Origin: Candidatus Saccharimonadota bacterium
GTDB taxonomy: Bacteria; Patescibacteriota; Saccharimonadia; Saccharimonadales; Saccharimonadaceae
DNA length: 35,972 nucleotides
Assembly (NCBI GenBank): GCA_017514675.1
Contig: JAFWIY010000027.1
Coordinates: forward strand, 1 to 35,972
Reading direction: 5' to 3'
A model generated the notes under the pieces. It saw only the letters and a program-made list of their open reading frames with translations, did no database searches and had not been told where the DNA came from. The translations under genes and the position numbers were made by a program. The stretch's first letter is position 1. Each line of letters opens with the position of its first letter. Positions 1 through 7,829 of the stretch are shown here, one piece after another.

Positions 1-2885
1 AAGTCTTCTGCTTTGGTCCAGTTAATGGCGCCGGAGCTGCCAGCTACGACTGGTTCCCAGGTGGCGTCCATTACAGTATAGTTATTTGGATTAGAGCCGG
101 TGATATTAGTAGCAAAGTAAGTAGTCCAAGTAGTGCCATCTTCTCCTACCATCTTTGGTATGGAAGTGAGTTTGGTGGAGTATTCAAAGGTAGCGTTATT
201 GTCATCTTTAGTCATGGGGCTTTCTATTTCTAGGTTCTCAAAGTATTTGGCATAATCTAGACCTTTTTTAGGTACTGGCATATAGATAGTGCTGCCTTTT
301 TTGTAGTTTGAAGTAGAAGTGGATTCGTAGTAGACTTTAACTTCTGCAGGTTTACTTCTGGCGATTGTAGCTATGCTAGATTCTGTACCATTGTAGGTCA
401 TGAAGTCTTGGTTCATTCCCTTAGTTCTAATACCAATGTCTATATTTAGGCCAATTAGTGGCTTGATCTGAATGTTACCGCCAGCAGCAGCGAGGTTGTA
501 TACCGAACCTTCAGTAGTTTTACCGGAGCGGTTGGCGGTGTCTGGGTAGATGAAAGAAGCGCCGCTAGAATATCCATTAAGCACAGCGGTCCCATAATCG
601 AACGATAAAACATCCTTTAGAGAGAGATTGTAGCTTGGTGAAGTATTTTCAACTATGACATCAAAAGCGACAGCAATATCTTTCATAGTATAATTGGAAT
701 TGTATGGCTGATTGCCTCTTGCCACTAAATCATACGGGTTCTCCGATTTATAATAATACGTGGTCCATTCTGCTCCTTCTATGGTTTGCCTAGTGGAAGC
801 TTTTGCCTGCACCAAGTTAAACCACTGTTCACCCTGTTCGCCATTTGGGGATTGAGCTCTAACGGAAGTAAGATCTAAGTTGAGCCCACTCGGCAAAGAC
901 ACCAATATAATCGGAGAAATCGTATCACTCGTAGAACCCATAATTCTCTCGCCGGATACCGTACTAGTAATCGTTATCGGCGAATTGGGGTAAAAAACAC
1001 TTTCCTCGTCACCCTGGCTATTGGATGCAACAGTGGTAATATACCCAACCCGAGAGTTGACCCAACCAATCGTGGTTTTATCTACAGCGGTAATCGGTTG
1101 GTTGGTGACGCCATTAACTTCTATTTCGCCAGTATTATTATCTATCACCGACAACCGCGCCTCGCCCGCTTCGCCATTCAGGAAATGCCCCCAGTATGCA
1201 ACACTGTTGTCCGCATAAGAAACATCGTAGACCCCCTGCGCAGTATCCATGACAGCAATAATATCGGTCAAATACTCATCCGAAGCCAACCCTAGGTTAT
1301 CTTCGTTTATCATGACACCAATCAAAAGAGTCGCTGCGCCAGATACATTAGCTACATTAATAGTCCTGCCCTTCGTAGTAGTTGCCACTATGTCACGAAT
1401 ATTTTTTCCTGGCATCACTACCGCCCTTACTCCCATATTGTCAGAGAACTCAAATTTCATCTTGACGTTATTATAGCTCATAGCGCTAGAAAAACTAAAT
1501 CTCCCCAGCAAATAGCTAAACGGCGCCAGACCATATTCGCTATCGTTATCTCTCAATGTAAGATTGGAAGCAGTAATACGCATATCTCTTTTGTCGCCTG
1601 GGAATATCAATGTCCTAGTATAATTTGTACTTCCAGTTTTGGTGTTATTATTACGTCTATATTCATAAGCTATCTTTAGATTATCTACTACCGGATTATC
1701 GCGAGTATAAACGGTAGTATCTGCGCGAAAATATGCTATCACTCTATAGACACAACCACTGTTATGGCAGTGGCTAACTCTCATCTTTGACAAGTCCACC
1801 GTAATAGTACCGCCACCATTTGCCCCTTCGGCAATTGTCGTCGCATAATGCGCGCCGTCCTGAGGCATAGACGTCACGCTTCGGTTTACGATTCTAAGAT
1901 CTAGCTTATCATCATAATATACGCCTTCCGGATATGTTATCGTTAACAAAAGTTCATCCACAATCATAGTTACAACACCAGAAGCATTAGAGCAGTTCGT
2001 TCCGGCCATAATCGCAAACTGCTCGCTACGATTTTCTATTTCGCTTTCTGCGTTAATATTATACGTAAGCGTGCCCGGGTAGCCGGTACTACCAACCCGG
2101 TTCGGAAAAGTAAAGTTCTGTACGCCAGTTGCAGTAATATTACAATCTTGGGTAATATCACCCTGATCAGAGCTCATTTTTATCTGAATAGCGTTTAGAG
2201 CTTCAGTAGCAGACATATGAGTAAGAATCTCGTTTTGTACCGATACGGTCAAAACCAACTCGAGCTTAGTAGTCTCATCCGATAAAATCCATTCCAGATC
2301 TCCTCCATAAGTTCTTAAGTTCTCGTCATTAGATGATGCTAGCTTAGAATAGCCCGTAATCACTTGGCTCTCCCAAGCCGTATCAGCTGGAAATTTCACC
2401 TGATTCCCTTCTCCATCCAAGATGTGTGTATTACTAGTAGCGGCAGACAAGCTCGAGCTTAATACATAATCTTTGTAGGCACCATCAATCTCCACTTTGG
2501 TGACGCCAGACATCTCCGTCGTATCAGTTGTAGCTGAATAACTTTTAACGGAAAGGCCGGTCGGGACTTTAACGCTAATTTTCTTATTCTGCCCCGGGGC
2601 AAATTCAGCATCTAAGTGCAGCGTAGCGATAGTTCCATCTATTACACTAAGCTGAAAATTTTTACCGCTAATATCTTCATTTACATAATTAGAGCCTTCC
2701 GAATAAGTAGTTACTAGGCTTCCTACTGTGCTGGTCTCAGCGTGAGCCATCATCTTTATACCAATTCCGCCAAACATTACAAGAAATAAAATCGGTAAAA
2801 TCGTTAATGGTTTATATTGTCTTTTTCTTAGCAGGCTAGATATTCTACCAAGAGCATTAGTGTGGAGACTAAGCATATTTTGCAT
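1..2885 (-). CDS. Giant secreted surface protein, N-terminal 961 residues (C-terminus outside window)
   Basis: Reading the minus strand from an ATG at 2885, the frame stays open for 961 codons and runs off the window edge at base 1, so the true length is unknown. The N-terminus has a basic stretch (RKRQYK, about residues 20-25), a hydrophobic segment to about residue 47 and an AHA-like signal peptidase site, so export is predicted. The rest is rich in Thr, Ser, Asn and Asp with short beta-strand-like stretches and few cysteines, typical of wall-exposed adhesin-like proteins. I recognise no named domain. An AAAGG at 2888-2892 lies only 2 nt from the chosen ATG; an ATG three codons later (2876) has this motif 11 nt upstream and is also possible. 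Its promoter (2980-3006) contains a G9 tract. Role in attachment or surface variation is inference. Confidence 0.8.
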   Translation of the reverse strand, partial: MQNMLSLHTNALGRISSLLRKRQYKPLTILPILFLVMFGGIGIKMMAHAETSTVGSLVTTYSEGSNYVNEDISGKNFQLSVIDGTIATLHLDAEFAPGQNKKISVKVPTGLSVKSYSATTDTTEMSGVTKVEIDGAYKDYVLSSSLSAATSNTHILDGEGNQVKFPADTAWESQVITGYSKLASSNDENLRTYGGDLEWILSDETTKLELVLTVSVQNEILTHMSATEALNAIQIKMSSDQGDITQDCNITATGVQNFTFPNRVGSTGYPGTLTYNINAESEIENRSEQFAIMAGTNCSNASGVVTMIVDELLLTITYPEGVYYDDKLDLRIVNRSVTSMPQDGAHYATTIAEGANGGGTITVDLSKMRVSHCHNSGCVYRVIAYFRADTTVYTRDNPVVDNLKIAYEYRRNNNTKTGSTNYTRTLIFPGDKRDMRITASNLTLRDNDSEYGLAPFSYLLGRFSFSSAMSYNNVKMKFEFSDNMGVRAVVMPGKNIRDIVATTTKGRTINVANVSGAATLLIGVMINEDNLGLASDEYLTDIIAVMDTAQGVYDVSYADNSVAYWGHFLNGEAGEARLSVIDNNTGEIEVNGVTNQPITAVDKTTIGWVNSRVGYITTVASNSQGDEESVFYPNSPITITSTVSGERIMGSTSDTISPIILVSLPSGLNLDLTSVRAQSPNGEQGEQWFNLVQAKASTRQTIEGAEWTTYYYKSENPYDLVARGNQPYNSNYTMKDIAVAFDVIVENTSPSYNLSLKDVLSFDYGTAVLNGYSSGASFIYPDTANRSGKTTEGSVYNLAAAGGNIQIKPLIGLNIDIGIRTKGMNQDFMTYNGTESSIATIARSKPAEVKVYYESTSTSNYKKGSTIYMPVPKKGLDYAKYFENLEIESPMTKDDNNATFEYSTKLTSIPKMVGEDGTTWTTYFATNITGSNPNNYTVMDATWEPVVAGSSGAINWTKAED

Positions 2886-2979
2886 AACCTTTCAAACTTT
2901 CGCCGCATAAATAAATCGCGAAGTTAACTTATATTAAATAATGTTGTTTTATTTTTGTATAACTCTTACTCTGCTTATG

Positions 2980-3006
2980 ATTATACCCCCCCCCGTGGTT
3001 TGTCAA
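2980..3006 (-). promoter_or_regulatory. Surface-protein promoter with G9 homopolymer in the spacer
   Basis: On the minus strand a consensus -35 TTGACA (3006-3001) is followed by AACCAC, nine G (2994-2986) and a consensus -10 TATAAT (2985-2980). The spacer is 15 bp, 2 bp shorter than the optimum of 17. Transcription would start near 2973, giving a leader of about 88 nt before the ATG at 2885. Homopolymers at this place change promoter strength by slippage in Neisseria porA; that this one does so is inference. Confidence 0.75.
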
Positions 3007-3028
3007 GACTTTTTTTTCATGGTATAAT
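3000..3028 (+). promoter_or_regulatory. aspS promoter, divergent and sharing its -35 with the surface-protein promoter
   Basis: TTGTCA (3000-3005), a 17-bp spacer and TATAAT (3023-3028). The predicted start of transcription is about 3035, one base before the ATG at 3036, so the mRNA would be leaderless. The -35 hexamer overlaps the minus-strand TTGACA at 3001-3006 by five bases, so RNA polymerase cannot occupy both promoters at once. Confidence 0.75.
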
Positions 3029-3035
3029 ACCCCAT

Positions 3036-4835
3036 ATGAGAACTCTAGCAAACAACCTAAATAATTTTATTGACAAAACCGTAACCGTAGAAGGCTGGGT
3101 CAATTCCCGTCGCGACCACGGTGGGCTGATTTTTATCGACCTCCGCGATTACACCGGCATTATTCAGCTTGTTATTACTCCCGAAAATTCCGAAAACTTT
3201 AAACTTGCTGAGACTCTCCGCGATGAGTTTGTTATTAAAGCCACGGGCAAGGTCTGCAAAAGAGCAAAAGATTTAATCAACCCAAATATCGAAACTGGCG
3301 AAATTGAACTCGTTGTTTCAGAACTCAAGCTATTAAACAAATCTGAACCTCTCCCTGTCAACACTCACGATGATGGCGAAAAATCTTCCGAAGAACTTCG
3401 GCTCAAGTATCGTTACCTGGACCTTCGCCGTCCCTCAATGCAGAAAATCTTAGCTCGCCGCTCAGATTATTATCGCTTTATTCGTAACTATATGTACGAT
3501 CACGACTTCACCGAGGTCACCACCCCAATTCTTGCTAACTCTTCGCCCGAAGGCGCTCGCGACTTTCTCGTTCCCTCCCGCCTTCACCCCGGCAAATTTT
3601 ATGCCTTGCCGCAGGCCCCACAGCAATTTAAGCAACTTCTGATGGTTGGCGGCGTCAATCGTTATTTCCAAATCGCACCATGCTTCCGCGATGAAGATCC
3701 GCGTGCCGACCGGCTCTACGGCGACTTTTACCAGCTAGACCTAGAGATGTCTTTCGTAGATGACGGCGAAATCGTCCGCCAAGAAATCGAACCTCTCTAT
3801 ATCAAACTCGCCACCGAATTTAGTAATAAAAAATTAGTTCTAAAATCCGAACCAGCCAAACAATTTGTTAGTACAAACAGTAAAATTCCACGCATACCAT
3901 ATAGTTTTGCTATGGAAACCTACGGCGTAGATAAACCAGACCTTCGCTATAGCATGGAGCTCATTGAGCTTACCGAAGTATTCAAGAACACAGACTTCAA
4001 GGTCTTTAAAGCTCCTTGCGTTAAAGCAATTTGCGTAAAAGGCGGCGCCAGCCTCACTCGCCGCGAAATCGACGAATTCACCGAAAAAGCCAAAAAGGAA
4101 GGCGCCGGTGGACTTGCTTATATATTATATGCAGAAGGCGAAGCCAAATCCCCAATTCTAAAATTCATGTCCGAAGCCGAAATTAAGAATGTCCAAAAAC
4201 TCACTGGGGCCAAAGATGGTGATGCCGTTTTCTTCGGCGCCGATGAACGCAGCAAAGTCAACAAAGTTCTAGGTCAGCTCCGCATCGCTTTTGCTGATCA
4301 TTTCGGCCTTAAAAATCCAAACGAAGTCGCCTACACCTGGGTTATCGACTTCCCATTCTATGAGTGGGATGACAAGAATAAAAAAGTCGAATTCGGCCAC
4401 AATCCATTTTCCATGCCAAAAGGCGGCCTAGAGGCCCTAGAAAACGCCAAAACCGACAAAGAAAAACTTGCCGTTGTCGCCGATCAATATGATATGGTCA
4501 TGAACGGGCTTGAAGTTTGTTCTGGCGCTGTCAGGAATTATAACCCAGAGATTATGTACAAAGCTTTCAATGCTCTCGGTTTTAACAACGAATATGTTGA
4601 ATCACGTTTCGGCGGTATGCTAAACGCCTTTAAATTTGGCGCCCCGCCCCATGCTGGCTGCGCTCCGGGCCTTGACCGTATCTTTATGGTCTTAGAGGGT
4701 ATCGAAAACATTCGCGACATCGTCGCCTTCCCGAAAAACGGCAACGGCGTTGACCTTATGATGAACTCCCCCTCCACCGTCGACCCCATCCAACTCGAAG
4801 AATCCCACCTCGCAATTGTTGATGACGAAGAATAA
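3036..4835 (+). CDS. aspS: Aspartyl-tRNA synthetase
   Basis: Class II synthetase of 599 aa that charges tRNA-Asp in the cytoplasm. Visible parts in order: N-terminal OB-fold anticodon-binding domain (about 1-100, with VEGWVNSRRDHGGLIFIDLR), the catalytic core with motif 2 around FRDEDPRADR, the bacterial-type GAD insertion in the middle, and motif 3 with GLDR near the C-terminus. The length suits bacterial AspRS. Motif 2 continues as LYGDFYQLDLEMSF instead of the usual QPEFTQIDxEMSF, and motif 3 reads HAGCAPGLDR instead of the usual GGIAFGLDR-like form. The frame is open back to 2955, but that start would lie upstream of the promoter; the ATG at 3036 sits 7 nt after TATAAT and begins the conserved MRTLANN N-terminus. 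The stop codon lies in the left arm of palindrome E1. Confidence 0.95.
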   Translation: MRTLANNLNNFIDKTVTVEGWVNSRRDHGGLIFIDLRDYTGIIQLVITPENSENFKLAETLRDEFVIKATGKVCKRAKDLINPNIETGEIELVVSELKLLNKSEPLPVNTHDDGEKSSEELRLKYRYLDLRRPSMQKILARRSDYYRFIRNYMYDHDFTEVTTPILANSSPEGARDFLVPSRLHPGKFYALPQAPQQFKQLLMVGGVNRYFQIAPCFRDEDPRADRLYGDFYQLDLEMSFVDDGEIVRQEIEPLYIKLATEFSNKKLVLKSEPAKQFVSTNSKIPRIPYSFAMETYGVDKPDLRYSMELIELTEVFKNTDFKVFKAPCVKAICVKGGASLTRREIDEFTEKAKKEGAGGLAYILYAEGEAKSPILKFMSEAEIKNVQKLTGAKDGDAVFFGADERSKVNKVLGQLRIAFADHFGLKNPNEVAYTWVIDFPFYEWDDKNKKVEFGHNPFSMPKGGLEALENAKTDKEKLAVVADQYDMVMNGLEVCSGAVRNYNPEIMYKAFNALGFNNEYVESRFGGMLNAFKFGAPPHAGCAPGLDRIFMVLEGIENIRDIVAFPKNGNGVDLMMNSPSTVDPIQLEESHLAIVDDEE

Positions 4836-4991
4836 TCACAATAAATTTATTTCGAAGCATTTAAAATTACCCAATCAAAATCACGACGCTACGGAACGAG
4901 CACGAAACTGTAATTTCGGCGCAGTTCCGCCTAGCGGAGTGATTTTGATTAGGCGTAATTTTAAGCCGAGAATAAATTTATTGTAATTATT
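4831..4991. repeat. Palindromic element E1 between convergent aspS and ABC permease genes
   Basis: A nested inverted repeat of about 160 bp. Outer arms 4831-4851 and 4971-4991 match in 20 of 21 positions and include the stop codons of both flanking genes. Middle arms are about 4862-4883 and 4939-4964. The inner hairpin pairs CGGAAC (4892-4897) with GTTCCG (4924-4929). The core 4891-4932 is nearly identical to that of E2 (one substitution and one indel), while the arms differ in sequence between the copies. It probably ends transcription in both directions (inference). Confidence 0.8.
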
Positions 4992-6186
4992 TCTTCTTTT
5001 TCAACCATTTCGGCAAGGCAACTTCAAAATTAATCGCATTCTTCTGGAATGTTTTTGCAGTTAAATAAATCATCGCAACCGAAATCAAAGTAATTTCAAT
5101 TAAACCAATAATTAGCTCCGGGGTACTCAAAGTTCCAAAAGTGTTTCGAAGCATTAACCCAGTCGGCGCCGAAAGCGGGAAGAATGTAATAAACTCTACT
5201 AAAAAGTTTACTTCGCCCGATAGAAACAAGCTCATGAAGTAAAGCGGAAAGACTGTAGCAATAATCGCCGGCGCCATAAAGTTTGACGCATCCCGCGCAT
5301 TCGGAGTGAACGAACCAATAAATGTCAAAATCCCAGTTACAAACAAAATCGAGAACAAGAATAGAATCACGCTCGTAATTACCATAAATGGGTTAATCTC
5401 AATCGAATTCAAAATCCCCGCCACCATCGGATTTTCGCGATTTAAATAAACCAAAGCCGCAACTGGTATCACAAACGCTAAAATCTGAATAAACCCAAGC
5501 GCAATCATTGCAATCATTTTTCCTACAATCAAGGTTTTCGCCGAAACTGAAGTGAGAATCATTTCCGAAATCCTATTCTCTTTTTCCTCAACTACTGTCA
5601 TTGTCAACCGGTTCCCGCCTAGCGTAAAGTATAATATAAACGCCACTAAGACTATCCCGGGGATAATCGCTCGCCCTAAAACGTTTGCATCATCGCCCGA
5701 AGCGGCAAATTGTGTCGTTTCTACTTCATACTCTCCCGTAATCGCCAAAATATCTTTCTCTGGCAAAGCCGATGAAACAAATCCTCGCAAAATCCCCTTG
5801 ATCGCTTCCGAACTATAGTCAAAAAGATGAAGCCCCTCCGAAACTTGATAGAACTCAACCTTCTTGCTCTCTGCAAAATCCGCCGGAATATAATAGAATA
5901 GATCTACCTGCTCATTTTTTACCGCCTCAATTCCCTCATCCTTAGTCGCATAAAGCGCAAACGGATTTTCCGCCGGCAAAACTCCCGCTTCATCAACAAT
6001 CGCCAGTGTCGTATCCTCCGGCAATTCTTCCACCCTACCAGATGTACCTCCAATATATCCAATCAACGCCATTAACCCAATAAACGCCGGCACGAGAAGC
6101 ACCGAAAGCCAAAACGACGGCTTTTTAAGCTGCCGAATAATTTCAAATTTCGTAACAATAAATAGCGGTTTTTTTATCTTATTCAT
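4987..6186 (-). CDS. ABC-2 type exporter permease (NatB-like)
   Basis: Membrane subunit (399 aa) of an ABC exporter. One membrane segment follows the basic N-terminus, then comes a hydrophilic extracellular region of roughly 150 residues, then about five membrane helices in the C-terminal half, which is the layout of ABC-2/NatB and YhaP-type permeases. The C-terminus is very basic. The frame is open back to 6207, but the ATG at 6186 has GGAG six bases upstream and overlaps the end of the ATPase gene (6179) by 8 bp, so it is the better start and the two are translationally coupled. The substrate cannot be told: NatAB exports sodium, and relatives export antimicrobials or lipids. The stop lies in the right arm of palindrome E1. 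Confidence 0.85.
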   Translation of the reverse strand: MNKIKKPLFIVTKFEIIRQLKKPSFWLSVLLVPAFIGLMALIGYIGGTSGRVEELPEDTTLAIVDEAGVLPAENPFALYATKDEGIEAVKNEQVDLFYYIPADFAESKKVEFYQVSEGLHLFDYSSEAIKGILRGFVSSALPEKDILAITGEYEVETTQFAASGDDANVLGRAIIPGIVLVAFILYFTLGGNRLTMTVVEEKENRISEMILTSVSAKTLIVGKMIAMIALGFIQILAFVIPVAALVYLNRENPMVAGILNSIEINPFMVITSVILFLFSILFVTGILTFIGSFTPNARDASNFMAPAIIATVFPLYFMSLFLSGEVNFLVEFITFFPLSAPTGLMLRNTFGTLSTPELIIGLIEITLISVAMIYLTAKTFQKNAINFEVALPKWLKKKK

Positions 6187-6898
6187 TTTCTTCTCCATAT
6201 GTATCAATAAATATCTGCTCTAGGCTCTTTCCCTTAAACTTCTTCTTTATCTCCGCGATTGTACCATAAACCATCGCCTTCCCGTCTTTCAGAAGTAGCG
6301 CCCTATCGCACAACTTCTCTACCTCATCCATATAATGCGTAATCAAAATTATCGCGCAGCCTTTCTCGTGTAACTCCTCAATAATTTCCATGAGAAGCCT
6401 CCGGTTCATCGGGTCAAATCCCTTTGTCGGCTCATCCAAAATCAAAAGCTTCGGGTTCCCCATAATACAGACTCCAAGCTGCACCTTCTGCTGTTGCCCA
6501 CCTGACAATTTTTCCAACTTCTCGTCCTTTTTGTCTAAAAGCCCCACTCGCTTCAAATATTTCTCGCACCATTCTAAAGGATTTTTTAAACCCTTTAAAT
6601 TTGCAAAATAAACTAAATTATCCATCACGGTCTCTTTTTTATAAAGCCCGCGTTCCTCCGGCAAATACCCAACCGTTACGTCCAAATCTTCTGGATTATA
6701 AACTTTCCCATCTACTAGAAGCTCCCCTTCGGACGCTTTATAAAATCCAAGTAGCGCTCTTATCGTAGTGGTTTTTCCCGACCCGTTTGCGCCAAGTAGC
6801 CCAAACACCTCCCCCTTCTTTACATCAAAACTTAAATCTTCGATAACAGTCTTGTTACCGAATTTCATCTTGAAATTCTTCACTTCTACTATATTCAT
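6179..6898 (-). CDS. ABC exporter ATP-binding protein (NatA-like)
   Basis: A 239-aa nucleotide-binding subunit that powers the neighbouring permease. Walker A GANGSGKTTT near residue 35, signature LSGGQQQKVQ, Walker B LLILDEPTKG and the switch histidine in LITHYMDE are all intact, so it should be active. The C-terminal tail after the H-loop (KDGKAMVYGTIAEIKKKF) is typical of the NatA/DrrA class. A TATAAT at 6911-6906 lies 7 nt before the ATG at 6898, with no ribosome-binding site, so a leaderless mRNA is predicted. First gene of a two-gene operon with the permease. Confidence 0.92.
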   Translation of the reverse strand: MNIVEVKNFKMKFGNKTVIEDLSFDVKKGEVFGLLGANGSGKTTTIRALLGFYKASEGELLVDGKVYNPEDLDVTVGYLPEERGLYKKETVMDNLVYFANLKGLKNPLEWCEKYLKRVGLLDKKDEKLEKLSGGQQQKVQLGVCIMGNPKLLILDEPTKGFDPMNRRLLMEIIEELHEKGCAIILITHYMDEVEKLCDRALLLKDGKAMVYGTIAEIKKKFKGKSLEQIFIDTYGEENE

Positions 6899-6944
6899 GA
6901 AAATGATTATACCATAAAAAATGGTAGGGCCAGTAGGAATAAAT

Positions 6945-6966
6945 ATCTCGCGCTAACGCGCGAGAT
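6945..6966 (-). terminator. Hairpin downstream of tRNA-Arg(UCU)
   Basis: A perfect 9-bp GC-rich stem (ATCTCGCGC with GCGCGAGAT) and a 4-nt loop. On the minus strand it is followed by ATTTATT. It lies 14 nt past the tRNA 3' end, so it probably ends the tRNA transcript; the T-run is weak. Confidence 0.6.
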
Positions 6967-6979
6967 GCGAACCAACAAA

Positions 6980-7054
6980 TGGTAGAGCTGGCTGGAATCG
7001 AACCAGCATCGCAGACTTAGAGGGTCTGGGTCCTATCCGTTGAACGACAGCTCC
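6980..7054 (-). tRNA. tRNA-Arg (anticodon UCU)
   Basis: A cloverleaf of 75 nt with encoded CCA. Acceptor GGAGCTG pairs with CAGCTCT, so the first pair is G1:U72, with A73. Anticodon stem CAGAC/GTCTG encloses CCTCTAA, anticodon TCT, reading AGA/AGG. T arm GCTGG-TTCGATT-CCAGC. A TATAAT on the minus strand ends 10 nt before the mature 5' end, leaving a leader of only about 3 nt. Confidence 0.93.
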
Positions 7055-7072
7055 ACCTATTTATATTATACC

Positions 7073-7822
7073 TTATTCTTCCGGTTTTCTCAACTTATAG
7101 TAAATCGACGGCGCAAACCGAATCGGCGCTAATACCGACTGCGCTTTATCTTCCATCTTTACTAAATTATTTGTCCCAAAGGTTTTCTTCAAACCTTTAC
7201 TACGAAAATTCGACACCGACAGAACCTTCTCACGTTTAAACCCTACCTTGTCAAAAATCTCCTCCACATATTTTGGATGATAATTGAAAAAGCCATCTTT
7301 AGAAAGCTCCTTTAGGTTCGCTACTTTTTTGTTGAATGGATTGATTTTTGAACGTCCAGTAATATAACGTGCCATTTTCGGCAAAGTGCGTTTATTCGCA
7401 ACCTCAATCACTGCAACTCCGCCCGGCTTCAAGACTCGATACAGTTCCGCCACCGCATCATCAAGATCCTTCAAATGATGCGTTACCCGAATCATCATGA
7501 GACCATCAAGTTCATCGTCTTTAAACGGTAGCTCATAAATATCACCCGCCCTAGTTTCAACCTTATCACCGAACATTTCCTTAGCTTGCTTTAACTCGGA
7601 TTTCGAATAGTCAAAAATTATAACCTTGCGCGCCCGCTTCAAGTATTCATTGGCTAATCTGCCATATCCACCACCAATATCGGCGAATTTCTCCATTCTT
7701 TTTGGCAATAATTTTCGTATTGCCATCCGGTCAGCCTGATCTTCATATTCGCGATCAGCATCTTCCCAAAAAATCTTTTTATAATCGTAGCCGTTGTAAT
7801 CAGAAATAACTTTTTTACTCAT
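7073..7822 (-). CDS. Class I SAM-dependent methyltransferase
   Basis: A 249-aa cytoplasmic protein of the Methyltransf_11/UbiE-like fold. Motif I FADIGGGYGRLA (about residues 46-57) binds SAM, followed by an acidic strand end (IIFDYS), a GDIYELPF motif with the conserved acidic residue, and RVLKPGGVAVIEV (post-motif). The substrate cannot be named; the family methylates small molecules, lipids or sugars. The ATG at 7822 stands 6 nt after a TATAAT (7834-7829) that contains the TAA stop of the upstream pilB-like gene, so it has its own leaderless transcript starting right at the end of that gene. Confidence 0.88.
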   Translation of the reverse strand: MSKKVISDYNGYDYKKIFWEDADREYEDQADRMAIRKLLPKRMEKFADIGGGYGRLANEYLKRARKVIIFDYSKSELKQAKEMFGDKVETRAGDIYELPFKDDELDGLMMIRVTHHLKDLDDAVAELYRVLKPGGVAVIEVANKRTLPKMARYITGRSKINPFNKKVANLKELSKDGFFNYHPKYVEEIFDKVGFKREKVLSVSNFRSKGLKKTFGTNNLVKMEDKAQSVLAPIRFAPSIYYKLRKPEE

Positions 7823-7829
7823 TGCCTTA

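Noticed and set aside
1021-1476. Three short plus-strand frames
   Set aside because: They are antisense shadows of the long open surface-protein frame on the minus strand.
2986-2994. Poly-G tract as a mere assembly error
   Set aside because: Possible in length by one or two bases, but both flanking hexamers are perfect consensus elements, so the tract's place in the promoter spacer stands whatever the exact count.
2955-3035. Longer AspRS N-terminus starting at 2955
   Set aside because: It would be translated across the aspS promoter itself, and the conserved protein begins at the ATG at 3036.
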